A stretch of 64,000 bases of DNA from Oryza sativa Japonica Group (Eukaryota > Streptophyta > Magnoliopsida > Poales > Poaceae), in assembly GCF_034140825.1 (NCBI RefSeq), contig NC_089041.1, forward strand, positions 26,239,501 through 26,303,500. Reading direction: 5' to 3'. The translations under genes were made by a program, and so were the position numbers. The notes under the pieces are model-generated. The model did not search any database and had not been told where the DNA came from. It saw only the letters and a program-made list of their open reading frames with translations. This document shows, piece by piece, positions 22,186 to 35,045 of the stretch (the stretch's first letter is position 1; the number at the start of each line of letters is the position of its first letter).

Positions 22186-22489
22186 GTTCGCCGACGAGAG
22201 GATTCGCCGCAGGCGGCGGCGGCGGCGGCGGCTACCAGGTTTTAAGCTAGCGAAAACGAACTCTCCACGTAATCTTCCACGTATCGCGCGCGTCCCCGTA
22301 TAAATACGCACGCGGGGGTAGTGCCAGCACGAATCTCGACGACTAGCACATCCGTGCTATGCATTGGTACTGGCACGAATCTCAACAAGCACGTGGAACA
22401 CATCCGCACGAATCTCAATTAGTCGTGGAACTCATCGAATGGTGACGAGGATGCCATTTTTTTCATCTAATGTATTCTCTTCGTTCTAA

Positions 22490-22940
22490 AATAACCTAAC
22501 CTCAAAATTGATTCAACACTTCATATACTCTCTTTGTCCTAAAATAACCTAACTTCAAGATTGATTCGACACTTCTTCTACGAGGTACAAGATTGGTTTA
22601 TTTTACACTTTATCTACGAGGTACAGGGTTGGTTTATTTTGGACGAAGGAAGGGTAGGCTGTAGACAGATGTAACAACACGTGATGACCTCTTTTAGACT
22701 TTTAATGATAGAGCCATCTTTTCGTCCTAAAATAACCTAACCTCAAGATTAATTTAACACTTCTTCTACAAGGTATAAGGTTGGTTTATTTTACACTTTA
22801 TCTACGAGGTACAAGGTTGGTTTATTTTACACTTTATCTACGAGGTACATGTTGGTTTATTTTGGACGAAGGAAGAGTAGGCTGTAGACAGATGTAACAA
22901 CACTCGATGACCTCTGTTAGACTTTTAATGATAGAGCCCT
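22490..22940. repeat. Tandemly duplicated Stowaway-like hairpins, MIR1862-like
   Basis: Two copies of a unit of about 190-215 bp (about 22531-22717 and 22721-22938) share cgtcctaaaataacctaac, a run of tctacgaggtac, GGTTGGTTTATTTTGG and a common tail, aggctgtagacagatgtaac. A partial third start lies at 22490. The left and right tips of each unit are inverted repeats. The segment with acgaggtac and GGTTGGTTTATTTTGG closely resembles the mature rice miR1862 sequence as I remember it. Confidence 0.7.
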
Positions 22941-23384
22941 CAACGGCGTGGAGGTATACATGGCCCAGGTTCACCTTTTCTATTGTGTTTAGATTGCAAC
23001 CACCAACGGTATGACATTTTTGGGCAAATTTGGATCAAATTGTACTGTACCAAATTTGAATTATCAAAAACCAATCAAAGTTCCAGTTGGAATATACTTT
23101 CATCTCACATCGAAACCTCGAAATTTCACGGTTTTTGTCAAAAACGTAAAACCCTGGTTGCAATCACCATCGACGACAACGTACATTTGATCAAGTTCTG
23201 GAGATGCCACAAGGCTTGAAATTAAACATGTGTCAATCACATGTTTCACCCGGTGAGGGATAAAGCGACGGTTTCAAAACTGTCTCCCAAAGCAGGGCTC
23301 TGAATTAGGACAACAAAATTCTTTCAACGACAAACCCCCATTGCCACCATCTAAAATTTCTCTAAAGCTCAATTCACCTTCCAA
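22941..23384. other. Intergenic spacer
   Basis: No gene was recognised. It contains tttgaattatcaaaa and cgaaatttcacgg-type stretches like those in hAT MITEs, but no paired ends were found. Confidence 0.35.
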
Positions 23385-24099
23385 TCAAATCATGTTGCTT
23401 AAGTTCCTATGGCCGAGCTCTTTCTCTTCCTCCTCCTCGCCGTCACCGCCACCACCCGAGGCCTTCTGGTTCTTCCTCTTCACTCTTACAGCAGGGCTGC
23501 CGCCCAGCGGGCTGGTGAGGGAGAAGGCGATGTGCTTCTCAGACTCAAGCCTCACAATGAATGATGGAATGTTGACGAGCTGCCTTCCCACCCTGAGAAA
23601 GTGTAACATACAAAGTTGTTAGATCCAAGGATAAAACAGCAGCTCAAACTGTGAAGAAGACCATAGGATTCAAAGAAGTTGGATGTATCGCGCTAGAACT
23701 ACATCCATAACTGTAATGCACTCTGTTAGGAGGAGCGGCAAAGATGGCGAACCAATGGAAGTAAACAGGAAATAGATAACATATCTTTCCATTTTCAGAA
23801 TAAAATAAGGCACTCAGAATGAAAAGGACATAGGAGTCATTGGCCTTCAGACCTCAGAGATACATTAGCTAAATTACCTCCTCATTGTGCCAAACAAAAT
23901 ACATACAAATTCGCATCAAGTGCTCTCCAGAAAAAAAAAAGTAGGAACACATAAAAATAGCAAAAAAGTAGCAAAAGAGTGCACGCTTAGTACTAACACA
24001 AGAGAAAAACACCCTGAACATTTGATCCAGATCAAGGGACCTGAATAAGATTTATTCAACAAAATCAACCATTGCTAACAAAGGAAGAACAGAAAATAA

Positions 24100-25278
<1,179 letters not shown>

Positions 25279-25423
25279 CTAGAGGCGGCGCTAGAGGAAG
25301 TTCTCAACAGTGAGTGCAAGCACGTAATCAAGCTTGTTCTGACCCTCGCCAAGGAGACCATAGCAGTTCATGCGGCGGAGGAGCGCCTCACCCTCGAAGA
25401 TACGACGGGTGTTGTTCTTCTCA

Positions 25424-25531
<108 letters not shown>

Positions 25532-25544
25532 TTAACAGCATAAG

Positions 25545-25600
25545 CTACACATTACAGTAAGTAAAATCACTACTACACATTACAGTAAGTAAAATCACTA
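25545..25600. repeat. Perfect 28-bp tandem duplication in pseudogene intron 1
   Basis: Two identical 28-base units beginning ctacacattacag and ending aaatcacta lie back to back. The exact identity suggests a recent event. Confidence 0.9.
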
Positions 25601-26174
25601 GTGATATTACAGATAACACCAAAATGCGTAGGCACTAGGCAGAACCGCAGAAGTACATTACTCTTGCACCAAAATGTCAAGTGACAGAAATAAATAGCCT
25701 AGTCTTAAAATCACAGCAATGGCAATGATCTACCAATAAACGTCACACTGCAGAATAATCCCACATCAGTAAGTGATGTATTTTCCAAGCAAAATCTATA
25801 TTCTCTTCAGGCTGGTATCAAATTGACAAAAGCATATATCTCGGAGGTCTCACCCACCCCCACCCAATCTGATCTGAGCATTTGCCATACTAACTCGCGT
25901 AGAAAAAGAAACCGCATTGCCAAAGCTTCGGGCTTCGAGGATCAGAACATAGCCAATTTCTCTCGTTCCAGTACAATTACCCACTCGTTTACATGGCTAA
26001 AAATCATACTACTACTCTTAAACACAGCGCGCCTAGCTCATCAAGTTCAGAACAAGCGGAGAGAACGAAGGCGAAGCATTTCTATGTTGCAGAATAGAAC
26101 AGGCAACACACATTACAAGAGCAGAGGAGAAGGAAGGGGAGCTTACAGTTGCGGTAGAAGCTCACGTGCGCCAT

Positions 26175-26400
26175 GGCTGCCGCGGCAAGGTGCCGTGGAT
26201 CGCCGAGCCGCGCGCCGCCGCCGGAGGAGGAGAAGAAGAAGGTGTGGAGGGGAGGGTGGTAGAGGCGGCGCACTCAAACAAGAGCTTCGTTATATAGCAG
26301 AGCAAACCCTAGTACTGATTTACTGGGCCGGGCTACGTGAGACTTCACTAAGCAGGCCCAATCTACATGGGCCTGATAATTGTAGGACCAATTTACACAG
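26175..26400 (-). promoter_or_regulatory. Pseudogene promoter with telo-box and TGGGCC motifs
   Basis: AAACCCTA at about 26307 matches the telo-box of plant ribosomal protein promoters. TGGGCC or its complement lies at about 26324, 26356 and 26370, and tatata at 26291 on the same side. The arrangement of a uS4 gene promoter is thus kept. Confidence 0.5.
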
Positions 26401-26823
26401 ATTTTTTTCGAAAATAAGTCTATTTATCATCCCTTATGATTGAGTCATCGACCCCTCGATCACAAAACCGAGTATAAAGACTTGCCCATCTCCGAAAAAA
26501 CGGTGAGAACGAATAGAGTGACTTTATACCCAATTTTACGGTTGAGAGACGATTCACGCGCGGCCACCGTGGGAGCATCACGGGACCGATTTTGCCAAGC
26601 GTCCTTACTGAAAAGAAATCATACAGAATAATCAAAGCATTTCAAACTTTTCTGAATGTCACCTATTTGACCACTTAAAACTGAGATTCAGATATACAGA
26701 TTAGGTGCTACCCATGAGCACAGTCGCAGATCTCTGTTTCACATTTGCTAAACTTGCAAAGTTAAACGTTGAAACTAAAGGAATTCTCAAATCATTGTGT
26801 GGACCTCTCGTTATGTAGTGTAC
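26401..26823. other. Spacer and bHLH 3' flank
   Basis: No gene was recognised. The part next to 26823 is likely bHLH 3' UTR. Confidence 0.4.
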
Positions 26824-28844
26824 CTAAGATCTACCTATACGGTCTTCCTCGTTAGTGCCAGAAGTACCACTGCTACATTGTTGATCTTGTCTTCCTGGAA
26901 ACACTGGAAACAGGTTTACTGGCAAAGTGGCCGTTGGTGTTGGGTACCTTGGCTGAGGCCGTGTTACATGGTCAGAAATCCCGTGTTCTTGTGACGGTTC
27001 GCTGTCTTCGCTGGTCGCAGACTCAGGGAAGAGCTGAAGTTCTCTTGGCGTGGCGGCATAGTGCTGCTCGATGATAACCGGTAGCTGCTGAGGAAATGCT
27101 GCCGTCGTGGTGACTGGTAAATGTGGCAGGTGCTGTACTGGGAACACTCCGGTTGTCGGATAAGGTACCCTGAGAGCTGGTCTGGTGTTTACATGACTCC
27201 AAACAGGATTGCCTTCCATCCGCGTCCTAAGCTCGTTTTGAAGCTCCAAGATTTCAGTACGAAGCATGCTGTTATCGTCGTGCAGTTCATTTCTCTCCAA
27301 TGCAACCTGTTTTGCAGCATGGAAAGTAGGATTATGAATCAGTAGTAAGGTGGCTTTGTTTTCTAAGTAATGATAATTGGAGCCCTATTCTAAGAAACTC
27401 TTATCATGATCATATGTACTACTCTACATTTTTCCATATCCATGGTATTATTACTAACCAGACCATGGCCATCAAATTAATTGAAGGAGAACAATTGAGC
27501 TAATATTTTGCAAGAAGACAAATAGGACATTCAATTCGGAAGAGCTTACATAATGAGATTCATTCTTCAGTGAACTATTCTCCTTCCGGAGAGATTCCAC
27601 TTGTGAAAGTAAATCTTTTAGTATTCGTGTAGTTTCACCCAGTACACATGCCTTCCCATTGTTCTGCCTGTCAGGTTCTGGAAAGGAGTTTGCACGTTGC
27701 TTAGGAAAATATAATTCCGCATGCAAAAACGATGCAGTTTTGAAACTGAGACAACTAAAAATTAATTAGACAAATGATACTTGCACTCACTATAACTGCT
27801 GCTTTTTTTTTCCTTTTTGTATTTTACGTAAAGGGAAAAGTTAGGTTGTGGCAGATGAAAATGTAAATACTGCTAAATCAATTTCAGCTGCTATATTTCT
27901 AGTAGTAACTCGTCCAGAGAGTTTGTAATATCCATCTTAAAATTTAGTAATAGATAAGAACAAACTACTCCTACAAGATTATAAATGGATGTCTCTAGCA
28001 GTATTGAAAGTATGTACACTAGATGGAATGACATAAATAAGCATATTTCAGAAAGAAAAATCCAAATGTTGCAATGCAATTGTGCAATCTGAATCATGTT
28101 TATGGATTCGCAATTACGAAACAAACACATACCTAGCAAGTTTCCCAGCTCATTAAAGAGGTCATTCTGCTTGTCCCGCTTAAGTTTCTCCCTCTCTGAT
28201 TTATGGATTCTCTTTGGAGCCTTCTTATCACACTTCTTGTTCACTATACCGCTGCATAGAAAGTTCAAACATCAGTGTGATTGTAAAGCAGTTTGGACAA
28301 AAATATTCCTTCATGGAACACCTCAAGATGAAGTAAGGAATTGCTTTTCGATTTGTAGTAGTTCTGGTAGTTAACCCCATTGCAGCAATTAAATTTGCAG
28401 TGCTACAAAAATATAAATGGTCCAAACACAACAACAACATTATCCATCTGGCTTTTAAGTTCGTAAATTAAAATATGAGAATTCTTTAATCTGTATGGCA
28501 GAAACTCAAATTAGGCTCCTCCAACTCCAAAATTGGACGCACATGATACACATCAACAGGGCCTAAAAGCATTATTTCCATCTCATGGTTTACGTCTCTC
28601 ATAAAACCAACTCATAATATGTCAAAAAAAAACACTACTAAATTTCCACTTCGTCCCAAAACCAAGAGAGCTAAGAGCAACCCAACCCAATCCATCCAGT
28701 TCATACTTTTTCCCCCCTCATCCTCACAAAGCGACGAAGCCATACACGCCCCCCTAGGAAAGCAACAACGACTCACCTCTGGACCAGCCTCCCCTCGCCG
28801 CCGCCACCAGCGGCAGCGGCATTCACCCTGTCCCTGGGCACCAT
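26824..28844 (-). CDS. bHLH transcription factor, POPEYE/bHLH11-like (subgroup IVb)
   Basis: Four exons, 28844-28777, 28251-28133, 27677-27550 and 27306-26824, join in consistent phase into 265 residues. The basic region KKAPKRIHKSEREKLKR (about 32-48) is followed by helix 1 (NDLFNELGNLL), a loop with DRQNNGKA and helix 2 (TRILKDLLSQVESLRKE). A leucine-rich coiled coil (ELHDDNSMLRTEILELQNEL) then runs on. This bHLH plus zipper layout matches Arabidopsis POPEYE, a root regulator of iron-deficiency responses, and rice OsIRO3. The C-terminal half is Pro/Thr-rich with ATPRELQLFPES and a Ser-rich end. It should act in the nucleus as a dimer. Iron regulation is inferred from the family. My best guess for the gene is rice OsbHLH062, unverified. 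ORC6 is the next gene upstream. No breaks are seen. Confidence 0.88.
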
Positions 28845-31696
28845 CTCGACCTCCCCCTGAAACTTCCCAATCAATCGATCAATCAAACAAACTCTGGTCA
28901 ATTTCCCCCCACCGCGCGGTGCAGCTCCGGTTACCTCCCAGATCGGAGCCGCGGCGGCCTCCCGGTTCGAGGGTTCCTTGCGCTACTTGTCTTCGTCGTC
29001 TTCCTCCTCGGCCTCGGCTTCCTCGGCTCGTGGCTGGCTGCAGTGGTTGGGTGGTTGCACGAGGAGGAGGGGGAAAGAATGGGAGAAAACGATGGGAGGG
29101 CGGCGTGCGACGCGCCCGCAGTTTGGGCGAGCGACGGTGACGCGCGTGGGGTGGGCGCGTGGACGCCACCCTCCTCCGCCCACGGGGCCCCGTGTGCCAC
29201 CAACCCAACCAAACCCGTCACCTCTCACGCCGCCGTCTATTTCTCCAGAGAATCCATTTCTTTAAGGGATTTTAATCCATTTCCGATATTTATTACACTT
29301 GGAAGAAAATTTGTAGTACTGGTTGAGATATTTTAGGAGATATAATCGGATTTATAATAATGGGTGTGTTTCATCGTATATTATGTTTGGATGTATCTTT
29401 TCATCTGTTTGGCATAATTTTATCTTCAACTTTACTTCTACTTGAACTGAAGCCCAGAAAAATAATTTCAGCTTCACTTAAAAGTATCAAAGCTGAGTTG
29501 AGCGCTCTCACGAAATAAATTAGAGAGATAGAACTGGACTTAGGCTACTCTATATCTCTATTCCAAACCTAACTTCTATAGTTAAATTTAAAGGTTAGAA
29601 AGATCTACCAAAAAGATCCTGGTTATTATTATGTATTTGGACCGAGGAAGTTTTCTTTCTTTCTTTTTTTTCTTTGAAATCTGAATTTCGCTGTGGATCA
29701 TGTGACATGTCTGCGGCCAAAACTGATAAATTTTTCAAATATATTTTGTTTTTTTCCTTTTTGACTCTATCAGGGGAGTGAAGTGAGTTCCTTGAACTTG
29801 ACGGAGCGGTGAAACGCAACCCGGCGGCTGCGTCAAACACAAACGGTGGGGGGGTCAAGTCCAGCAGCGGCGCGTGGTTGGCACGGGAGTCCAGGTGGCG
29901 CCGCCCGGCCCGCGACTGGTTTAATCCAACTTGGCGAATTTTGCGATGCTTCCCACGGGTTTTGCTCCTCTTTTGCCCTTTTGAGGTCGCTTGAGGCCAC
30001 GTCTCAGTCTCACCTTCACACTGCACCCAAGGGGCAGCCAAGCCAACTACGAAATGGAGGCGTCATGCTGACTGCTACTGTACTCCAGATCTGCGTTTGC
30101 TAATTAAAATTAAATTAAGGGATGGTTAGGTTACATTAGATTGATTTTTTATAATTATTATGGTTTGGTTGAGTATGTACTTCTTTCCTTTTTTTAAGAA
30201 AGAAAAGAAGGTATTTTTCTGGCTATTTTTAAAGTAGCTTATTTCGCTTGTAATTCTTGGATTGGGTTGCCGCACGTTGCGTGGACTTTCTTAGAGTTTC
30301 AATTTCTAAATTTAACTTTAGAAGTTGGGTGTGAAATAGAGTTATGAAGTAGCATAAACTCAATTTGAACTTTCAAGTTTATTTTGTGAGAACGTTTCAC
30401 CCAACTCTATTACTATTTCTATTTTAAGTGGCTCTGAAATTGTTTGTCCGCTCTAACTCTATGAGAAATGAAGGCGGAGCTAGGGCTTGTCAAACATTCC
30501 CTAAGTCCAACGTTGTGAGATGATACAAATATATTGATTCTTCAATTTCGTTTATGCGTTGTCACTATATAGTGAGTTTTTTTTTCTTCTGTTTCTTGGT
30601 ATGTTTGTGATTTGACGTAGACTTTGGAGTACCAACGTTGGACTTGGAGCATGGAATGCAACAAGAAGAAACGGACAAATCATGCGTCACTGTGATTAAG
30701 AAAGAAAACAAATCTTTATTTCTCCACAATTGCACTAGTATTAATCAAATTCGACTGAAATATCTTCGGACTTCAGCAGAAGATACTAATGCCTCTTCAC
30801 CCACCGGCCGCCTGGCTACGCATGCCTAACGCCATTACGCCAGGGATTAAGAGTTGATCTCCATCCCCATGGCAGCATGAAAATGGACGTCTCATAGATT
30901 CATCGTCATTATGTAAGCAATTGACCTACATGATATTTTGCAAAGACAATCGCTATGTTAGCAGCTATGGAATGAGAAGGTCAAAAGCCTGCAGCCCTGC
31001 ACTACTTCAATTATACTACTTTAGATTAAGAAGCATATTAAGCTTGCACTTTCCAAACCAAACAAAATAAATCTATTGGTAGTGGAGGGTATATCATTGT
31101 CTCATTGCCAGGCATTTGACTGTCAAACAACCTTGAACCGTGTTACCATGGCGTCAAAGACAGAGCACAAAGTGCTGTCCTTGTTATTCATGATTCATCT
31201 CATCTCCATAACGCTGGTTTCAACAGAAAAATCTGGCCAAATTTAACTAAGAAATTTTCAGGCAGTACAAAATGTTACCAGCATCTGTAGAACTCATTAT
31301 AAATCAAACAAGGATACAGAGTGCACTTGGGTAGTCTGCATTAGAAGATAACAGCGACACATGCAGCATGCACCTTGAAATATCTTGGCAACTGGCAACT
31401 GAGGATATAAAATAAGAGAGCACTTGGCTTAAGACTGATGGTCGATGACAGCATGAAAATAGAACAATTCAATGAATTCCTCGTGTACATTTAAAAAAGT
31501 CACTTTTTTTTTGAAAAAACAAATATGTCATGTCATCATTTACACAAGAATGTCGCGAGAAAGTAACTTTTTTTTTGTTGATACCATTATGTCAGCATCT
31601 TAGAACAAATGAGAAAGGGGGGCAACGATTTCCTTCATGCATTCAGGAGGAACTTCTATGATGCTAAGAGCATTTTTTGCCTCCGTTGAGAAAAAT
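28845..31696. other. bHLH promoter region and ORC6 3' flank
   Basis: A GC- and CT-rich leader covers about 28845-29230 and probably holds the bHLH 5' UTR. From 29240 on, the sequence is AT-rich. Segments at about 29360-29540 and 30284-30510 resemble degraded MITEs (for example aacttctatagtt, cccaactctat), without paired ends. A 148-codon - strand open frame at 29595-30041 has no recognisable domain. The last few hundred bases are probably ORC6 3' UTR. Confidence 0.4.
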
Positions 31697-34436
31697 TTAG
31701 TTGGCTGCCGATGATACTTCTAGGGCCATGTCTGACGGCTTCTTCTTGAAGTTAAGCTGAGCTTGTTTCCTTGGTTTTGCAGGGTCTGCAACAATACAGC
31801 ACGATAAGCTCATCGGCTAGATCGTTAAAACTCACTAAGGCCGTTTTTAGTTTGCCCCTATTCCCAACTTTCCATCACATCATATCACATCAAAAAATTT
31901 CATACACACATAAACTTCCAACTTTTTTTCCAAACTCCTAACTTTCTTCAAACTTCTAACTTTTTTCAGGAACTAAACACACCCTAAGTGGACGAGGTAG
32001 AACAGTTCAGAGTCCAAACCTGGTTTGGTTTGCTTGTTGGAGAGAACCGATGACTTCCAGTCATTGTAAGCTTCCTTTTCCATTTTCTTGTGTCTTTTGT
32101 AAGTTGGCAGCTGAGATTGGAAGAAACAGGAACAGCTGCATCAGTCAGTTGTCCAGAAGAATGCACATATCATTTGACTACAAAAATCTGTGACGCCAAA
32201 AAGAACCCAAATGAACGTAAAAGGAATATGGTCAGAAACATTCTAAAGGTGCTACAGGTTCAATAAATTAGAAACTACTCGGAAATATGCACAATCATAT
32301 TCACTTTGGAGTCTTTACCCTTGAAATTTTTACAAGCTCCTCTCTAAGTCTAGTACATAATTAAGGAATCAGTATTCATAAGTGGCACACTGGCACCATG
32401 CATTTGTATCGGCTTTTGCAGCCATTCATTGTGTAGATTAAACTATATGTGATCATATTTCAACAAGCTAAAATCACCAAACTAGAAGGTTATGCCTTTG
32501 TAACCAGAAAACCTTACTGCCAAAATCAAAAGGTTCTTTACAGGTTAAACAAATGCAGCATGCAATTTTTTTCCAAACAATTTACAGAACCAACCAAACT
32601 TATATGTTGTTCTTTTTTTTCTCGCTCTCATCTTACAAAATGCAAGTGACCAAGTGAACGTTTGAAACTACACCATTGTTAGCCTAATGTTGCAGAAAAA
32701 AATTCATATATAGTATCAATACCAAGCATCTTAGGCAGTTTCATACTCTGCAAGTTACAAAATAAGGCAAGCTTATCCCTAAAGTTTTATGACATGAATT
32801 ATCAATACTCTGCAAGTAAGCCATATTAAAGTGGTGCATACGTCTAGTTCATCTTGGTCATCCCCTGAGGATTCACCAGATGAATCACTGTCGTCATCAT
32901 GTTTCCTTTTGCTAGGCAAAACATCCAGCAGTTCTGCGTCAAAGGTTACAAATTATGAGTATACTGCACAAGATTCCAAGCAAATTATGCACTTCAACAC
33001 TGCTAGTTGTCATGTGTACAATTCTGAAATGAATAGTCAATCCTGTATATGAAGAAAGGATGCTGAGAAATTAAGGAAAAAAAGGATGGATCCTGCAGAA
33101 CACAGATACCTCTACTCCCTTTTATGGACTTTGCATCCTTCTTCTCTTTGGCAATCCCAAAAACATCAAAGCAAAGGTCTGCCATGGATGTTGAAACCTG
33201 CAGCCACCACAAATTAACAGTCAAAACAGGATGATCCATAGCATAAATCCAATCATGCACATGCATACTCCCATTGTCTAGACATGCGTGCTAGGATAAG
33301 ATATATGCACTAGCAATTCACGTGAATATATGAGACTGTTAATCATTACAGTTGTAAATTCAGAACTAGATGTTCCGCATAAATCAATCAACTTCAGCTT
33401 GTCAACTTTAAGCTGCAAAATAAATAGGGGAAAACATCAGCTTACAAGATGCAAATTATCTATATAAAAAAAATCATTGCTACTGATTCTGCTAGCACCT
33501 TATGCCTCTTTGCACATAAATAGAATGCAGCTGCAGTGAACACTGGTCGACCAAAGTCAGTGCTTGCCCGGCGAGAAGGTGGCAGTGCCGCCAAAAAACG
33601 CTCCTTGTAGCTGAAAGAAAAACACATTAGGTACAGTTCGAAGGCATCAAATAATTTGTATGCAACACTCGACTACAGCTTAATCAAACAAAATTGCACA
33701 GCTCATAATGAACAATTGGACTCAAATACAAGATTTCAGTACAAACGAGCTTCCACGGCCACAAGAGAGCAAACTTACAGCGACAATCCCTTCTGCACGA
33801 AAGGTATCAGCCTGACACAGCCGAACTGGATGCCCAATTCACGCACATCCAATGTAGTCCTGCAAGAGGAATTAGGCAATTCCATTGTATTAGTCAAGAG
33901 CGAAGACGAGGCATAGTTTATACGCATCGATTGGTAGAACAGAAGAGGAAAGAAGCGTACTTGACACCAAGACCATTCTGCAGCGCGTTGAATGATCTGA
34001 TATACGCCTTCTCAGACATGCCACTCATCCGCACCGCCTCTGCCCTGTCGAATATCACCTGGAACCTGCGCAAACCACCAGATTAGCAAACCAGGTCACG
34101 CCACTGAGCAACACGATTCCCCCTCTAGGCGGGCAATTCGTCGAACACTTGTAAGGCAGTTCGTCGAACACTCACTTGGACGCCGCGATCTCGAGGCAGA
34201 TGATCGCCTTGCACACCTCCCCCTGCGCGAAGCCAAAAGATCTCTCAGAGACACGAACCACGAGCCAAGCCAACCAAAAAGAAACAGCATAGGAGGAAAA
34301 AGCCCCGGTTGCTCACGATGCCGAGGACGGAGGAGTCGAAGGTGACGTCGCAGAGGCGGCGGAGCTCGGCGGCCTTGCGGACGACGGGGCGGGAGCCGGA
34401 GAGGCCGAGGCGGGAGGCGATCGACGACATGTCCAT
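31697..34436 (-). CDS. ORC6: Origin recognition complex subunit 6
   Basis: Ten exons fit a 295-residue product: 34436-34317, 34222-34176, 34065-33961, 33859-33779, 33610-33499, 33412-33350, 33197-33110, 32933-32842, 32110-32020 and 31785-31697. The protein opens MDMSSIASRLGLSGSRPVVR and contains RKAAELRRLCDVTFDSSV, KAYIRSFNALQNGLG, QFGCVRLIPFVQKGL, FTAAAFYLCAKRHKLKVDKL and MADLCFDVFGIAKEKKDAK, a near-colinear match to plant ORC6. These make up the two TFIIB-like cyclin folds. An acidic Ser-rich linker (DDDSDSSGESSGDD) and a basic tail with QAQLNFKKK follow. ORC6 is the smallest ORC subunit and takes part in origin licensing by MCM loading in the nucleus. Intron 9 (234 bp) is mostly a Tourist-like MITE ending 35 bp from the donor site. 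All splice motifs appear intact. Confidence 0.95.
31839..31984. repeat. Tourist-like MITE, 146 bp, copy 1 (ORC6 intron 9)
   Basis: The left end GGCCGTTTTTAGTT and the right end AACTAAACACACCC are inverted repeats flanked by TAA on both sides (31836-31838 and 31985-31987). The interior is a run of caaacttccaacttt-type motifs. Copies of the same family are at 54199-54344 and 61470-61616. Confidence 0.85.
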
Positions 34437-35045
34437 GGCCGCCGCAGCCGCCGCCGGTGGATCGATGGGGATTGGCGCGGAGCGGGAGGCGGTTTGGGCA
34501 TTTGGAGCGGGAGAAAATGGTGGGCAGATTTATGAGGTTGGATTTGCGGATTTGGGGATTCTTTTGGCGGGCGAGGGGGATGGCGGGAGACGGGAATTCG
34601 CATGCCTTTCGCGCCCTTTATGCTTTTGTGGGCACCTGCAACTGCAAGTTGCGGCGAATTTCTTCTGTTGACTCGTTGACTGGGCTTCGGACGATGGCTT
34701 GATGGACCGTTTACCTACGGATTCCTTTGTGTGTGGGCCTCAATCTCGGCCCACAGATGTAGTATATGTTCTTTTTAGCACTTTTTCCTTGCATGAAAAT
34801 AGAGTTGCTATTTGGCACACGTCTATTCCCAGAACATGCTTTTTCATATGAAAGTCTTCATATAAAAGTTTACGGGTGAAAGTTTTTCGGGCAAAAGTTT
34901 TTTTGATGAAAATTCTTAGGGAAAAAAAGGTGTGCGCTAAATAGCAGCCCTCACAAGAAAATGATGTCATGTTGGACAAACACGAAAATTATGCATTAAA
35001 TATTCTAAAAAAATTGGTTGATGTGTATAAAATATTGTGATAGAT
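34437..35045. other. ORC6 5' region
   Basis: The first 150 bp are GC-rich and probably 5' UTR and core promoter. TGGGC(C/T) motifs occur at about 34681 and 34734. A segment at about 34840-34930 repeats gaaagttttt-type motifs. No gene was seen. Confidence 0.4.

Noticed and set aside
29595-30041. 148-codon - strand open frame upstream of the bHLH gene
   Set aside because: There is no recognisable domain, no conserved-looking segments and no splice context.
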